Assembly (NCBI GenBank): GCA_004794785.1
Contig: SJOL01009565.1
Span: 469,182 to 533,181, forward strand
DNA length: 64,000 nt
Direction of reading: 5' to 3'
DNA from: Opisthorchis felineus
Taxonomy: Eukaryota; Platyhelminthes; Trematoda; Opisthorchiida; Opisthorchiidae
In this document: positions 59,701 to 64,000 of the stretch, one piece after another
Numbering within the stretch: the first letter of the stretch is position 1
How the letters are laid out: each line of letters starts with the position of its first letter
Notes under the pieces: model-generated
Told to the model about the DNA's origin: nothing
Databases searched by the model: none
What the model saw: only the letters and a program-made list of their open reading frames with translations
Translations under genes and position numbers: made by a program

Positions 59701-62397
59701 ACTCAGTTGAAAATTGATTTGATGAAAGCTGGAGATTCAGCTTAGTCCTGGCAGAATCGCTCGTTTATGAATATGTTACTCAAAGTCGGCTTCATATGTA
59801 ATTTCGTAAGTTATTCAATAAAGGAAGTATATTTCGTTGGCATACCTCACTACTAAAGTAGTTGCTGAAAACTCCACGACAAACCACTGGTGGTTCGCCC
59901 TTCTTGTCATCATCAGATAGGACTAGTCTAAAAATCATCATCAATTTGGTTGTTTGATTGAACACCTTTTTTGGTGCGAGTGGTTCTATCACCTCCACCA
60001 GCGTGAGCCATGAACTTACCCGCTTCAGTTCCTTCTGGTAGAATGTCGGCTGAAGACCGCTCAACATCTGCATCAACATCAACCCCACCAACCAGGTCCT
60101 GTAGTTCCGATTCCACCTCGTCAATATCCAAATGATTGTATGTTTCATTGACCCCATCCAATAATGTCAGCTGTGCCATCGTATCCACGAGAGTTAAGGA
60201 TGGTTCGCCTGGAAGACCGGACTATATAGTAAGCAGCAATGAAGCGGATGAGCAGAATACTTCATAGATAGAAGTTATGAGAACTTGAAACTGGGCATTC
60301 AATCAAACAAACGAGCAACACAAATTTCTTACGTAAGTAGCTCCTTAAAAATAACATTATTCAAACAATGAAGAACAGTTTTCGATCAAACCATACAAAT
60401 TATGTGTAGATCGGGAAGAATTTCATCAACACAAAGGTTTGATCGTTTTCAAACTACCGTTTTCAAGAAGGCGGTAGCGGCGGATCACACATCAGTGAAA
60501 ACATTGTCGTTTAAAATTCCCCGGAGCACTATCGTAAGAAAGTCTCAATATCCTTACTGGCATCCAGAAGCAGGAGAAACACTTATGATGGGATGACAGT
60601 AGCACGCTTATTGAACTGCATCTTAAAGACCCTCTGGACCAATTCATAAGAAACTAACGTGAATCCTCATCTAATGAAACGTCCCATCCGATTTGAAACG
60701 AACTGGAAGCCAAACTTCCAGCACTTGATTTCATTCTTGGCTGAATCCAATCAGAGTGGAAAATACTGGTGCAAGAGCAATGTAAAAACCCAGACTTACA
60801 CTTCAAAAATTAATATCAGTAAAACTATCAGCTACGTTCTTTCAAAGGCAAAGGCGCATCCATTGCAGGGAGTTTGTCACGTCCAAGTTAAGTAAAAAGT
60901 GCGATAGGCGATCAGTGTGTTTGAGCCTTGTTTCATTACAACTAATAACTCAGGTTACCAGTGCAGCTGTCAGGACCGCGTAGCAGTCGCCTGAAGTTAC
61001 GGTTCGTGTGCCTTAAAATTACTTAGTTGCAGCTCCCATTGAAATTGTGGGCTGTAAACAATGGTGTGTGGAAGTCATATGAATGTGTTCGACGTGTGAA
61101 CAACGTCTGCGGTAACCCTTCTGATAGAACAGCAGTCCGGTAGACGAGAAGTTGCGGAATCGAGTCCGCCTAAAGACGCTTGTCTTCCCTTACGTTACGC
61201 GCACTTGGATTCTTTTTCAAGAGTTCACGACCTATGACTACGGTTTAGTTGATGTATTCTGTAAGAAGACCGATTTGTAAACACTGGATTGTCGTCGGAC
61301 ACATTCTTGATGAATATGATGCATACATCTGGGATTTTCGCTTTCATTCGTACAAGATAAACAAACCTCAGATCAACCGAAAGGTTACATTTAAGCATTT
61401 AAGCAAATTCAAAGAGCACTTATATGATCCAGACGAAGCTCGGAAAAGTTGCACGAAAAGATCATTCTAAGATAGTACCGGATATGCGCCAATTTGAAAA
61501 CTCCTAATATAACCATCAGTTGCCAAAGGGCATCGTCCTCATCAGGTCTAATGAGCTGGTCACGAATGGAACATATACGTTATTATGCGGCTGATAGTTG
61601 CACACTGAAATGGCTGGCCGCGCTTGAAGGAAACATATCTCATCGACACCGAATGGTTTCCGAGTGTCCCAAACGGTCGTTTGATCAAACAGAAGGGAAG
61701 TATTTACAACTCACAGCCGTTCTTAAGTCATCATTTTATTGTGTTTAGCTTTTCAAAGAGGATTGCTTTTGAGTTCGGTTCCAACAAGTGATTTCGAACC
61801 CACGTTGTCAATCGCATGAAATGGCAGGATTTCATTGGTGGTGGAGGTCAGAGTGAAACCTAGATAGACGAGCTTGTTCGGTTGCTAGGTCCCGTTAACA
61901 CTTTCTGGGAGTACTCAGTTGGCAGTTGGTTGGTTGAATATCGCACGAAATTCGCCATAGTGACTGTTTGTTCCACTAATAGAGTAAATGCTGATTGAAA
62001 GTACTGAAATACTTACGTCGGATTCTGAGACTTCAAAGTATGTTACTTGTGCGTCCGTTTCGTCCACCGATACTATGGATTCCGACTCATCCATTGGACA
62101 ACGCTCCTGGGATAGTTCGGTTATGTATGAATGGAACTGGGCTATCCGGTTAGCAACCTTTTGCCCCAAGTGAGTGTACGCTTGAAGCAGCTGCTTCAAA
62201 GTCACTCCTGGACCCAGATTCATGACTGAACCTAGAACCACCTCTGGGGTCTCGTCATCGACAGCTGACTGAGTCCCGGCTGCGGAGATTTCTGTCAAGC
62301 TGTTAAGCTGCTCCGACCCGAGTCGGTTCGCTTGCCAAATATGAGTGATGTCCTCTGTGAAACAGTGCTGTTCGTTTTGAACAGCTCGAAGAAGTTG
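14435..62397 (-). CDS. MACF1/DST-like: Spectraplakin (MACF1/dystonin-like), C-terminal part, 23 placed exons
   Basis: This entry covers the whole minus-strand gene model; each exon is listed separately. Spectraplakins cross-link actin and microtubules in the cytoskeleton. In this family an N-terminal actin-binding pair of CH domains is followed by a plakin domain, spectrin repeats, two EF-hands, a GAS2 (GAR) domain and a basic tail. Seen here: rod exons, an FDFETWR...KW block just before the EF region, an EF-hand-like segment, and a GAS2 domain containing MVRVGGGW and ending TRDPCR. Reading phase agrees at every junction except between 32288 and 23100, where an exon is missing from the model. 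The first exon opens with a splice acceptor in phase 0, so the gene continues beyond the right edge. Orthology to MACF1 versus dystonin cannot be decided, because flatworm genes may predate that split. Confidence 0.88.
14734..16906 (-). other. Intron between GAS2 and tail exons
   Basis: It is bounded by AGAG|gtaagt at the 5' end and ggtacag at the 3' end. It includes a fragment of the foldback family near 16590-16680 (TCATCAGCAGTGCAGATTTT, then CCAATTCGAGCCCATCACC). The open frames near 15.2-16.2 kb are not in phase with the neighbours and have no domain. Confidence 0.6.
16907..17024 (-). CDS. MACF1/DST-like: Spectraplakin exon 23: GAS2/GAR domain, second half
   Basis: The exon has 118 nt, phase 0 to phase 1. 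Its acceptor is ggacctttttttcag and its donor AGAG|gtaagt. It encodes [20 protein letters not shown] and then [19 protein letters not shown]. The MVRVGGGW core and the terminal DPCR are the signature of the GAS2 domain. This is the most diagnostic exon in the window. Confidence 0.96.
17528..17641 (-). CDS. MACF1/DST-like: Spectraplakin exon 22: GAS2/GAR domain, first half
   Basis: The exon has 38 codons, phase 0 to phase 0. Its acceptor is ggttgctttttccacag and its donor CGG|gtaagt. It encodes [20 protein letters not shown] and then VDENRYR. The family pattern is a helix, Cys-x-Cys, Lys-Phe and then an N-(K/R)-Y-R-F-G turn. The Y-R lies at the exon end and the F-G opens the next exon, so splicing rebuilds the motif exactly. 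GAS2 domains bind and stabilise microtubules. Confidence 0.93.
18578..18594. repeat. Short (TG)n run
   Basis: Eight TG units inside the intron between the EF-hand and GAS2 exons. Confidence 0.9.
19545..19830. repeat. Two-module dispersed repeat, head-to-head arrangement
   Basis: Module A runs plus from about 19545 to 19680 (TCCGACAGCCCACGACCGG, GCGCAGTCCCCGAGTTTCCG) and ends GCGAAATACACTC. It is followed at once by TCGAATACCGTACCAACGG and module B in plus orientation (CATGAGGCGGTCTGGTGCAG, AACGAGAGATTCAGCTGGG, AATGAGTGTATTTCGCTAA). In the 12 kb copy B is inverted relative to A, so this copy carries an inversion junction near 19680. Confidence 0.7.
20245..20345 (+). repeat. tRNA-like SINE fragment
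   Basis: Contains GCGAGATAGCTCAGTAGT (A-box-like), then TTGTTCGAGTCAGAC (B-box-like) at a tRNA-like spacing, and later GTAGGCCTGAGTAA, matching the TAGGCTCGGGCAA block of the 58.6 kb copy. The 3' part is missing or diverged. Confidence 0.5.
21175..21708 (-). CDS. MACF1/DST-like: Spectraplakin exon 21: degenerate EF-hand pair with insertion
   Basis: The exon has 178 codons, phase 0 to phase 0. Its acceptor is tcctatctcacatttgaacag and its donor CAA|gtaagc. Residues 7-35 ([13 protein letters not shown], then [10 protein letters not shown]) match the conserved block that leads into the first EF-hand of spectraplakins. The first calcium loop is missing: a Ser/Thr/Asp-rich insertion of about 90 residues (36-125) takes its place, and the exiting helix resumes at CSQFVQGV (127-134). 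The second loop is residues 157-168 ([12 protein letters not shown]). It keeps Asp, Asn, Gly and Ile but has Arg at position 5 and Gln at position 12, so calcium binding is doubtful. Identity rests on order and on the GAS2 domain that follows. Confidence 0.88.
21826..22251 (-). CDS. MACF1/DST-like: Spectraplakin exon 20 of window (last rod exon)
   Basis: The exon has 142 codons, phase 0 to phase 0. Its acceptor is tttgtccaactttacag and its donor GAG|gtgggt. It starts [20 protein letters not shown], has a long polar Ser/Asp/Thr loop in the middle, and ends with a coiled helix, [20 protein letters not shown], then [11 protein letters not shown]. Its position directly before the EF region makes it the end of the spectrin rod. 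Confidence 0.82.
22407..22824 (-). CDS. MACF1/DST-like: Spectraplakin exon 19 of window (rod)
   Basis: The exon has 418 nt, one base plus 139 codons, ending in phase 0 at ACG|gtgagt. The right border (gtgcaatag, leaving a 119-bp intron) is chosen because it fits the incoming phase 2; its pyrimidine tract is poor. A much stronger acceptor (catatccttcacag before ATGGACC, exon starting near 22765) would break phase with exon 18 as modelled. Helical parts include [19 protein letters not shown] and [20 protein letters not shown], and then a Gly/Asn/Glu/Pro loop. Confidence 0.68.
22944..23100 (-). CDS. MACF1/DST-like: Spectraplakin exon 18 of window (rod)
   Basis: The exon has 157 nt and starts with two bases of a split codon after acceptor aatacccccacag. 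It ends in phase 2 at GCAAG|gtatga. The other two frames are closed by stops. The product starts [20 protein letters not shown] and continues into a helix, [20 protein letters not shown]. Numbering assumes one unplaced exon before it. Confidence 0.68.
25894..26008 (-). CDS. Possible spectraplakin exon (alternative 2)
   Basis: This segment has 115 nt, phase 0 to phase 1, with a good acceptor (gtttttttccggtgcag) and a good donor (TTAG|gtgagg). Used alone it would repair the phase break between 32288 and 23100, with a Glu codon at the second junction. The product ([20 protein letters not shown], then a polar end) is basic and not clearly spectrin-like, so only the phases and splice sites support it. 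It is mutually exclusive with the 26425-26573 proposal unless other exons are present. Confidence 0.33.
26425..26573 (-). CDS. Possible spectraplakin exon (alternative 1, first of two)
   Basis: This is an open minus-strand segment of 149 nt, phase 0 to phase 2, between acceptor tacgacag and a weak donor AAG|gtatcg. The product starts [20 protein letters not shown], which has a spectrin-like Trp/charged pattern. It could follow the exon at 32288, but it would then need a further exon running from phase 2 to phase 1. A 32-nt segment at 25735-25766 (acceptor ccctgcag, donor TATG|gtgaag) would supply exactly that. The splice sites are poor and the proposal is tentative. Confidence 0.3.
30840..31280. 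repeat. Foldback element (copy 2)
   Basis: The left arm at about 30850-31030 (CGACCACGAGCGGATGATCA, TGATCAGCAGTGTGATTATC, CACATGGTCACGTGTTGGCG, GGCTCGTCGCGCGACG) and a right arm at about 31100-31280 (GTAGGTCGTGCGCTCGG, GAGATGTGCACGGCTGATCA, AAGGCTGTACAGTGCTCG) match the arms of the 4.9 kb copy. It lies within the intron-containing interval of the spectraplakin gene, so a transcript could fold here. Confidence 0.7.
32288..32647 (-). CDS. MACF1/DST-like: Spectraplakin exon 16 of window (rod)
   Basis: The exon has 120 codons, phase 0 to phase 0. Its acceptor is cattttcgaaacag and its donor CAG|gtacgt. The start, [20 protein letters not shown] followed by CELEARIK, is a textbook spectrin-repeat helix A (paired Trp spaced by a heptad). 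It ends [13 protein letters not shown]. The next securely placed exon (23100) starts with two bases of a codon, so it cannot follow directly; at least one exon lies between. Confidence 0.85.
32648..34212 (-). other. Intron, no exon seen
   Basis: Both borders are phase 0 (GAA|gtaagg on the 5' side, gaaacag on the 3' side). Nothing else is recognised in it. Confidence 0.55.
34213..34365 (-). CDS. MACF1/DST-like: Spectraplakin exon 15 of window (rod)
   Basis: The exon has 51 codons, phase 0 to phase 0. Its acceptor is cgtatgtccattttccag and its donor GAA|gtaagg. The product begins [18 protein letters not shown] and ends with the basic helix [18 protein letters not shown], a good spectrin-like pattern. 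Confidence 0.82.
34366..36040 (-). other. Intron with an open frame that looks repeat-derived
   Basis: A 120-codon minus-strand frame at 35364-35726 and a 73-codon frame at 35146-35367 lack proper splice borders. They read like a degraded dispersed element ([18 protein letters not shown]). I do not treat them as exons, because the flanking exons already agree in phase. Confidence 0.45.
36041..36515 (-). CDS. MACF1/DST-like: Spectraplakin exon 14 of window (rod)
   Basis: The exon has 475 nt, one base plus 158 codons, and ends in phase 0 at CGG|gtgagt. The acceptor ggtggtag has a purine-rich lead-in and is weak, but it is the site that restores phase with exon 13. The product runs from [14 protein letters not shown] through helices [20 protein letters not shown] and [20 protein letters not shown] to [10 protein letters not shown]. 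The opposite strand is also open for 168 codons here, but it has no splice or domain support. Confidence 0.78.
37723..37892 (-). CDS. MACF1/DST-like: Spectraplakin exon 13 of window (rod)
   Basis: The exon has 170 nt, phase 0 to phase 2. Its acceptor is gtttttccttattgcag and its donor GAGCG|gtaagc. The product begins [20 protein letters not shown] and contains [20 protein letters not shown]. Its phase-2 end is matched by the single-base start of the next exon, giving Arg at the junction. Confidence 0.8.
38768..38915 (+). repeat. tRNA-derived SINE
   Basis: Starts GTAAGATGGCTCAGTGCG (A-box-like). It has GAAGGTCCGTGGTTCGAACTC with an intact B box, then TATAGGCTTGGGCAACCTG and CCAGCCCTCCTGATTC. 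This matches the 58.6 kb copy in the same order, which is strong evidence for one SINE family. Confidence 0.75.
39195..39535 (-). repeat. Two-module dispersed repeat (copy at 39 kb)
   Basis: On the minus strand the order is module B reversed (TTAGCGAAATACACTCATTT, CTCTCGTTTTGATGTTTCC, GCCTCATGTTTCAG), a spacer (ATTCGAGATATCGCGATACA), then module A (GACCGGTTTCGCCCTTGTTG, GCGCAGTCCCCGAGTTTCC). This agrees with the second half of the 12 kb unit. It is the best-preserved copy by eye. Confidence 0.7.
40952..41065 (-). CDS. MACF1/DST-like: Spectraplakin exon 12 of window (rod/linker)
   Basis: The exon has 38 codons, phase 0 to phase 0. Its acceptor is ttcctgtctttcag and its donor CAG|gtaggc. The product begins [20 protein letters not shown] and turns into a polar linker ([17 protein letters not shown]). 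Confidence 0.78.
42298..42420 (+). repeat. LTR-like retroelement end (copy 2)
   Basis: It matches the minus strand of 1-125: GCACTCGCTTGTTGCAATAAAG, CTGTTGTGTTCC, GTGAGTTTTTTTCTGGCACC. The two copies are in opposite orientation 42 kb apart, so they are separate insertions rather than the two ends of one element. Confidence 0.5.
42504..42704 (-). pseudogene. Short retrotransposon (LINE-type) fragment, tentative
   Basis: The frame contains [20 protein letters not shown], which resembles the F-x-Y-L-G-S segment found at the C-terminal end of many non-LTR reverse transcriptases, with Val in place of Gly. No upstream catalytic motif is present. This is family resemblance only. Confidence 0.3.
43455..43661 (-). 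CDS. MACF1/DST-like: Spectraplakin exon 11 of window (rod)
   Basis: The exon has 69 codons, phase 0 to phase 0. It follows exon 10 after an intron of only 148 bp. Its acceptor is ttgttttttag and its donor GCG|gtaagt. The product begins [20 protein letters not shown] and ends in a basic/acidic helix, [18 protein letters not shown], typical of a spectrin-repeat third helix. Confidence 0.85.
43810..44220 (-). CDS. MACF1/DST-like: Spectraplakin exon 10 of window (rod)
   Basis: The exon has 137 codons, phase 0 to phase 0. Its acceptor is ctccatttcag and its donor AAC|gtgagt. It spans at least one whole spectrin-like repeat: helix [20 protein letters not shown], a linker with [13 protein letters not shown], helix [20 protein letters not shown], and helix [19 protein letters not shown]. 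It is one of the clearest rod exons. Confidence 0.85.
44221..46136 (-). other. Intron, one unexplained open frame
   Basis: A 78-codon minus-strand frame at 45396-45632 reads like protein ([20 protein letters not shown]), but the only acceptors give a two-base start, which does not fit its phase-0 neighbours. A homopolymer C run lies near 44888-44895. Confidence 0.45.
46137..46328 (-). CDS. MACF1/DST-like: Spectraplakin exon 9 of window (rod)
   Basis: The exon has 64 codons, phase 0 to phase 0. Its acceptor is ctatttttccag and its donor CAA|gtaagt. The product begins [20 protein letters not shown] and includes [19 protein letters not shown], consistent with spectrin-like helices. The reading frame differs from the longest open frame at this place, so a scan for long ORFs alone would miss it. 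Confidence 0.78.
46329..49132 (-). other. Intron, no exon seen
   Basis: Flanking phases agree (0/0). A 162-codon plus-strand frame at 46426-46914 and its minus-strand shadow (46533-46868) have no recognised domain or splice context. Confidence 0.45.
49133..49345 (-). CDS. MACF1/DST-like: Spectraplakin exon 8 of window (rod/linker)
   Basis: The exon has 71 codons, phase 0 to phase 0. Its acceptor is ttttgttcttcag; its donor GAG|gttagt is slightly weak. A helical start ([20 protein letters not shown]) is followed by a polar, probably disordered part ([15 protein letters not shown]) and a basic end, IVRRKQLE. Confidence 0.7.
50260..50475. repeat. Foldback family, truncated copy
   Basis: The outer left-arm sequence (ACACTGTACTGCGCTCTCAT) and the outer right-arm sequence (GTGCTGTGCTTCTCAGCTTT, TAGCACAAACTGATTTC) are inverted relative to each other around a short centre containing GGTTCGAACTGCCC and GATGTGCACAGCAGAT. 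The inner arms are deleted compared with the 4.9 kb copy. Confidence 0.55.
50905..51020. repeat. Degenerate (AAGT)n tract
   Basis: A run of imperfect GTAA/AAGT tetranucleotides (AGTAAGTAAAATAAGTAAAT and onward) with single-base interruptions, inside an intron. A minus-strand open frame across it is a low-complexity artefact. Confidence 0.85.
51405..51671 (-). CDS. MACF1/DST-like: Spectraplakin exon 7 of window (rod)
   Basis: The exon has 89 codons, phase 0 to phase 0. Its acceptor is ctgttttctgttccag and its donor ACA|gtgagt. The product begins [20 protein letters not shown], has a loop rich in His/Gln/Thr/Pro in the middle, and ends with helix [19 protein letters not shown]. It fits the helical rod and shows no other recognisable domain. 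Confidence 0.8.
51672..54029 (-). other. Intron, no exon seen
   Basis: Flanking phases agree (0/0). Contains a TGTA-rich microsatellite at about 52585-52630. Open frames on the plus strand at 52.3-53.1 kb have no domain. Confidence 0.45.
52585..52632. repeat. (TGTA)n microsatellite
   Basis: Imperfect TGTA units (TGTATGTACATTGTATGTAG, then ATGTATGTATGTATGTAG). Confidence 0.8.
54030..54140 (-). CDS. MACF1/DST-like: Spectraplakin exon 6 of window (rod)
   Basis: The exon has 37 codons, phase 0 to phase 0. Its acceptor is tttatttcttcacag and its donor TCA|gtaagt. The product begins [20 protein letters not shown], the Trp-Leu-Glu-Glu pattern of a spectrin-repeat helix A, and ends [12 protein letters not shown]. 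No long open frame marks it, because in-frame stops lie close on both sides. It was found from its splice sites and helical pattern. Confidence 0.72.
55666..55923 (-). CDS. MACF1/DST-like: Spectraplakin exon 5 of window (rod)
   Basis: The exon has 86 codons, phase 0 to phase 0. Its acceptor ends ttctgtgcag and its donor is GCG|gtgagt. The product starts [18 protein letters not shown]. It has a linker rich in small residues, then helical segments such as [20 protein letters not shown] and [13 protein letters not shown], consistent with a spectrin repeat with a loop insertion. Confidence 0.8.
56091..56201 (-). CDS. MACF1/DST-like: Spectraplakin exon 4 of window (rod)
   Basis: The exon has 37 codons, phase 0 to phase 0. 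Its acceptor has a long T run (tattttttccag) and its donor is AAG|gtaata. The product starts [17 protein letters not shown] and ends ATLTLIK, an amphipathic helix pair. It has the same length (111 nt) as the exon at 54030-54140. Confidence 0.78.
56902..57059 (-). CDS. MACF1/DST-like: Spectraplakin exon 3 of window (rod)
   Basis: The exon has 158 nt, starts with two bases that complete a codon and ends in phase 0 at a strong donor, AAG|gtgagt. The acceptor is aactggtag. The encoded [26 protein letters not shown] end (Trp-Leu followed by a charged heptad pattern) is typical of the first helix of a spectrin repeat. The joined codon with exon 2 gives Glu. Confidence 0.75.
58605..58792 (+). repeat. 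tRNA-derived SINE with (ATT)n tail, best copy
   Basis: The head has CAGCTCAGTAGTTAAGGGG (A box) and GGTCCGTGGTTCGTACC (B box); the body has TGTCTAGGCTCGGGCAAC and GTGCCTCCTTCGGGTGTAGC; the 3' end is TTATTATTATTATT. The A/B-box spacing and simple 3' tail are those of an RNA polymerase III SINE moved by a partner LINE. Related copies lie at 10.3, 20.3 and 38.8 kb. Confidence 0.8.
59740..59930 (+). repeat. Two-module dispersed repeat, diverged copy
   Basis: Order B reversed then A on the plus strand: AGCTTAGTCCTGGCAGAATC, AATCGCTCGTTTATGAATAT, then GTTGCTGAAAACTCCACGAC, GGTTCGCCCTTCTTG and CATCATCAGATAGG. It ends about 90 bp from the coding exon at 60020. Confidence 0.5.
60020..60221 (-). CDS. 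MACF1/DST-like: Spectraplakin exon 2 of window (acidic rod segment)
   Basis: The exon has 202 nt, phase 0 to phase 1. Its product is strongly acidic ([15 protein letters not shown] and then alternating Val/Asp). The acceptor reads ctatatag and has a poor pyrimidine tract, which is the weakest point of this exon; the donor GCGG|gtaagt is good. A nearer ccag site (exon starting at 60208) would put the exon out of phase with exon 1. The phase-1 end matches the two-base start of the exon at 57059, so no exon is needed in between. Confidence 0.6.
60222..62016 (-). other. Intron, no exon seen
   Basis: Phase 0 on both sides. Plus-strand open frames at 60402-60596, 60659-60895, 61249-61470 and 61494-61748 (60-85 codons each) are collinear on one strand and protein-like in parts. 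I recognise no domain; they might be remnants of an inserted element. Confidence 0.4.
62017..62397 (-). CDS. MACF1/DST-like: Spectraplakin exon 1 of window (rod)
   Basis: The exon has 127 codons, phase 0 to phase 0. Its acceptor follows a pyrimidine-rich run ending ttttcag, and its donor is GAC|gtaagt. It encodes a helical segment around residues 67-97 ([15 protein letters not shown] onward) and then an acidic Ser/Asp/Glu stretch at the end. This fits the spectrin-like rod, but I cannot number the repeat. There is no start codon near the left border of the exon, so upstream exons must exist to the right of it. Coding status rests on the clean splice sites and the phase match with the following exon. 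Confidence 0.75.
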
Positions 62398-63896
62398 CTG
62401 AAAACAGAAACCAATTGTCTGTGCATTGTAGCGTAAGTCCTATGGATAGTTGTCAATAGTTTTACCATCGTGACCCCAAATCCAAGTCTAAAAGCCGTTT
62501 TGTTTGATCACTTCATCACCTTCGCACAAACTAAGCACCGGAAAAGGGTAATCTGTTACAGTTTTGTCATAATGGAACTGAGCAGTGTCGAGTAAGTAAA
62601 TAGTAATCAAACACAGAGATTGTAAACCATGGGAGGTTGTAACTAAAACCACTCATTCATCTGTGACATTTATTCGGCGGATCGTTAGCACGTGAAGTGT
62701 TAAAAACAGATTAGTGTTTCCGGGCCCCCACAACAGCAAATCGGAAAATGAAGAGAGTTCTTGTCAGTAGCTCGCGTCCTGTAACTAGCTCGAGGGATAT
62801 TTCTTTCCGATGAGACAGCTGTGAATTACGTTTCTGGATATCAGACTAGGCTTAAAGTGAACCCGTATAAAGTTTAAAAAGGCAAACAGTAAATAAGCAG
62901 AACCATTCAGTTTCAATGAACTAACTGGGCCATCATCTCTAAGATGTGGCCCTAATTCTATAGTATCCTTATCCCTGGTCAACGAGGCTGTAGCACCTGG
63001 AACCAGTGCACTTCGGCGCAGGGTTTGCCTGCTGATATAGCGAACTAGACTGACTGAATGAGTTTCGACCACGAAACATTTGGGCCACAACCCACAGGTC
63101 CAATGCAGTAGGCCGAGCTGTATGTGGGTGACTTCTCACAGGATGTGACAACGACCAGCTGGATTGTGTGCCAGTGATGCCTTGTATTAGCCTGTCAATA
63201 GACCACAGATGTACACCGCCACAACCGCAAGTTTATCGCTGCCCACAGCCCCCTGCAGCTTACCATCACCGCAAAACGTTTACGCCAGCTGAAGTCATGA
63301 AACTTGCAACATATATGAAGAGCCGCAGCTGTCGCCACTAATATCGTGGTCGGAAATGCTCTGATAGTAGCTAACGATGCTCAAGAGCCATAAATCCTTC
63401 AGGTAAGAATAACGTAGTACAGAGTGAGAGAAAGAATGGGTAGGAAACCACCTTAAAAGAACCGTAAATGTCTAGAAAAAATTATCAAGAACCTAGGCCC
63501 TTCATCTCTCGATCGCATTGAACAAAACACATCTCAGGAGCTCTATACAAGAAGCTCTTAGTTGTGAGCTGACTTAGATAACCTGAAACAAACGGAATTC
63601 CTCCAGATTCTATAGCACAGTCAAAATGTTCAGTCCTCTAGAGTTACCATTACGCGAAGCGCTGCTAGGAAAAGCATCCAAGGGAGAAACAATAAGCACT
63701 TTCTTAAAAGCCCGAGTATATTTGACAGGCCGTTAGGTACTCCTTTCAACCTCAGCTGGCCCGTAACAACTGCACAACAGGCCTTCAGTTATGTAGCGGT
63801 TCTCCTCTGTTCTTCAACCTTTGCCAGGCACCTCACCGTCGAACAGTGAACTTTTATTCTCGTCTGCTTTAAATTACATCTATTAGTTGCTGTGCT

Positions 63897-63945
<49 letters not shown>

Positions 63946-64000
63946 GTTCTGTATCTTGTTATTCTGACTTGTAACAGTAACCATTACTCTTGCATGCTGA
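62398..64000. other. Intron upstream of the first visible exon; repeat-like sequence
   Basis: No further exon is found up to the window edge. A minus-strand stretch at 62785-63150 (SLVRYISRQTLRRSALVPGA; LTRDKDTIELGPHLRDDGPV) looks like a dispersed element fragment with no named domain. Confidence 0.45.
63898..63942. repeat. (TA)n microsatellite
   Basis: An uninterrupted run of about 22 TA dinucleotides. Tracts like this are commonly length-variable and hard to sequence. Confidence 0.97.

Larger units (their letters stand above)
57060..60019 (-). other. Intron with SINE and two-module repeat
   Basis: Phase 1 on both sides, so no extra exon is required. Contains the SINE at 58.6 kb and a diverged two-module repeat at 59.7-59.9 kb. 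A minus-strand segment after ttttgtccag at about 59397 ([18 protein letters not shown]) looks protein-like, but a phase-1 reading of it meets a stop. Confidence 0.55.

Noticed and set aside
62785..63090. 101-codon minus-strand frame considered as an upstream spectraplakin exon
   Set aside because: No spectrin, plakin or other rod pattern and no suitable splice borders; it reads like a dispersed-element fragment.
1..64000. Novel defence system, CRISPR array, operon or prophage
   Set aside because: The window is animal nuclear DNA with spliceosomal introns. No direct-repeat/spacer array, Shine-Dalgarno-led gene series or phage module is present.

Overview
This is eukaryotic DNA from a parasitic flatworm, most probably a trematode of the liver-fluke type (opisthorchiid). 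The evidence is: widely spaced small coding exons with GT/AG borders, introns full of old dispersed repeats, moderate GC content by eye, and tRNA-derived SINEs. The species-level guess rests on a general impression of the repeat families and is not proven here. There is no bacterial-style operon, rRNA, intact tRNA or CRISPR array.

The one gene that can be reconstructed lies on the minus strand and fills most of the window, from about 62.4 kb (upstream) down to 14.4 kb (stop codon). It is the C-terminal part of a spectraplakin (MACF1/dystonin/Shot/VAB-10 family), a giant linker between actin and microtubules. I place 23 exons by splice sites and by agreement of reading phase. Going 5' to 3' they encode a helical, spectrin-repeat-like rod (62.4-21.8 kb), a degenerate EF-hand pair (21.7-21.2 kb), a GAS2/GAR microtubule-binding domain split over two exons (17.6 and 17.0 kb), and a basic Ser/Thr-rich tail (14.7-14.4 kb). 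Together they give about 1,950 residues. The first exon seen starts with a 3' splice site, so the N-terminal part (calponin-homology and plakin domains in the family) must lie beyond the right edge. One interval, 32.29-23.10 kb, cannot be joined directly because the phases disagree, so at least one exon there is still uncertain. Candidates are listed.

The left 14.4 kb, downstream of the stop codon, has no convincing gene. It holds dispersed repeats, one degraded possible mobile-element remnant (1.4-2.2 kb) and one 158-codon open frame of unknown meaning (7.1-7.6 kb). Repeats seen there and in the introns are a long foldback (hairpin) family, a two-module dispersed repeat present in different arrangements at 12, 19.6, 39.3 and 59.8 kb, four tRNA-like SINE copies, an inverted pair of LTR-like ends at 0 and 42.3 kb, and simple repeats, including a pure (TA)n tract near the right edge.
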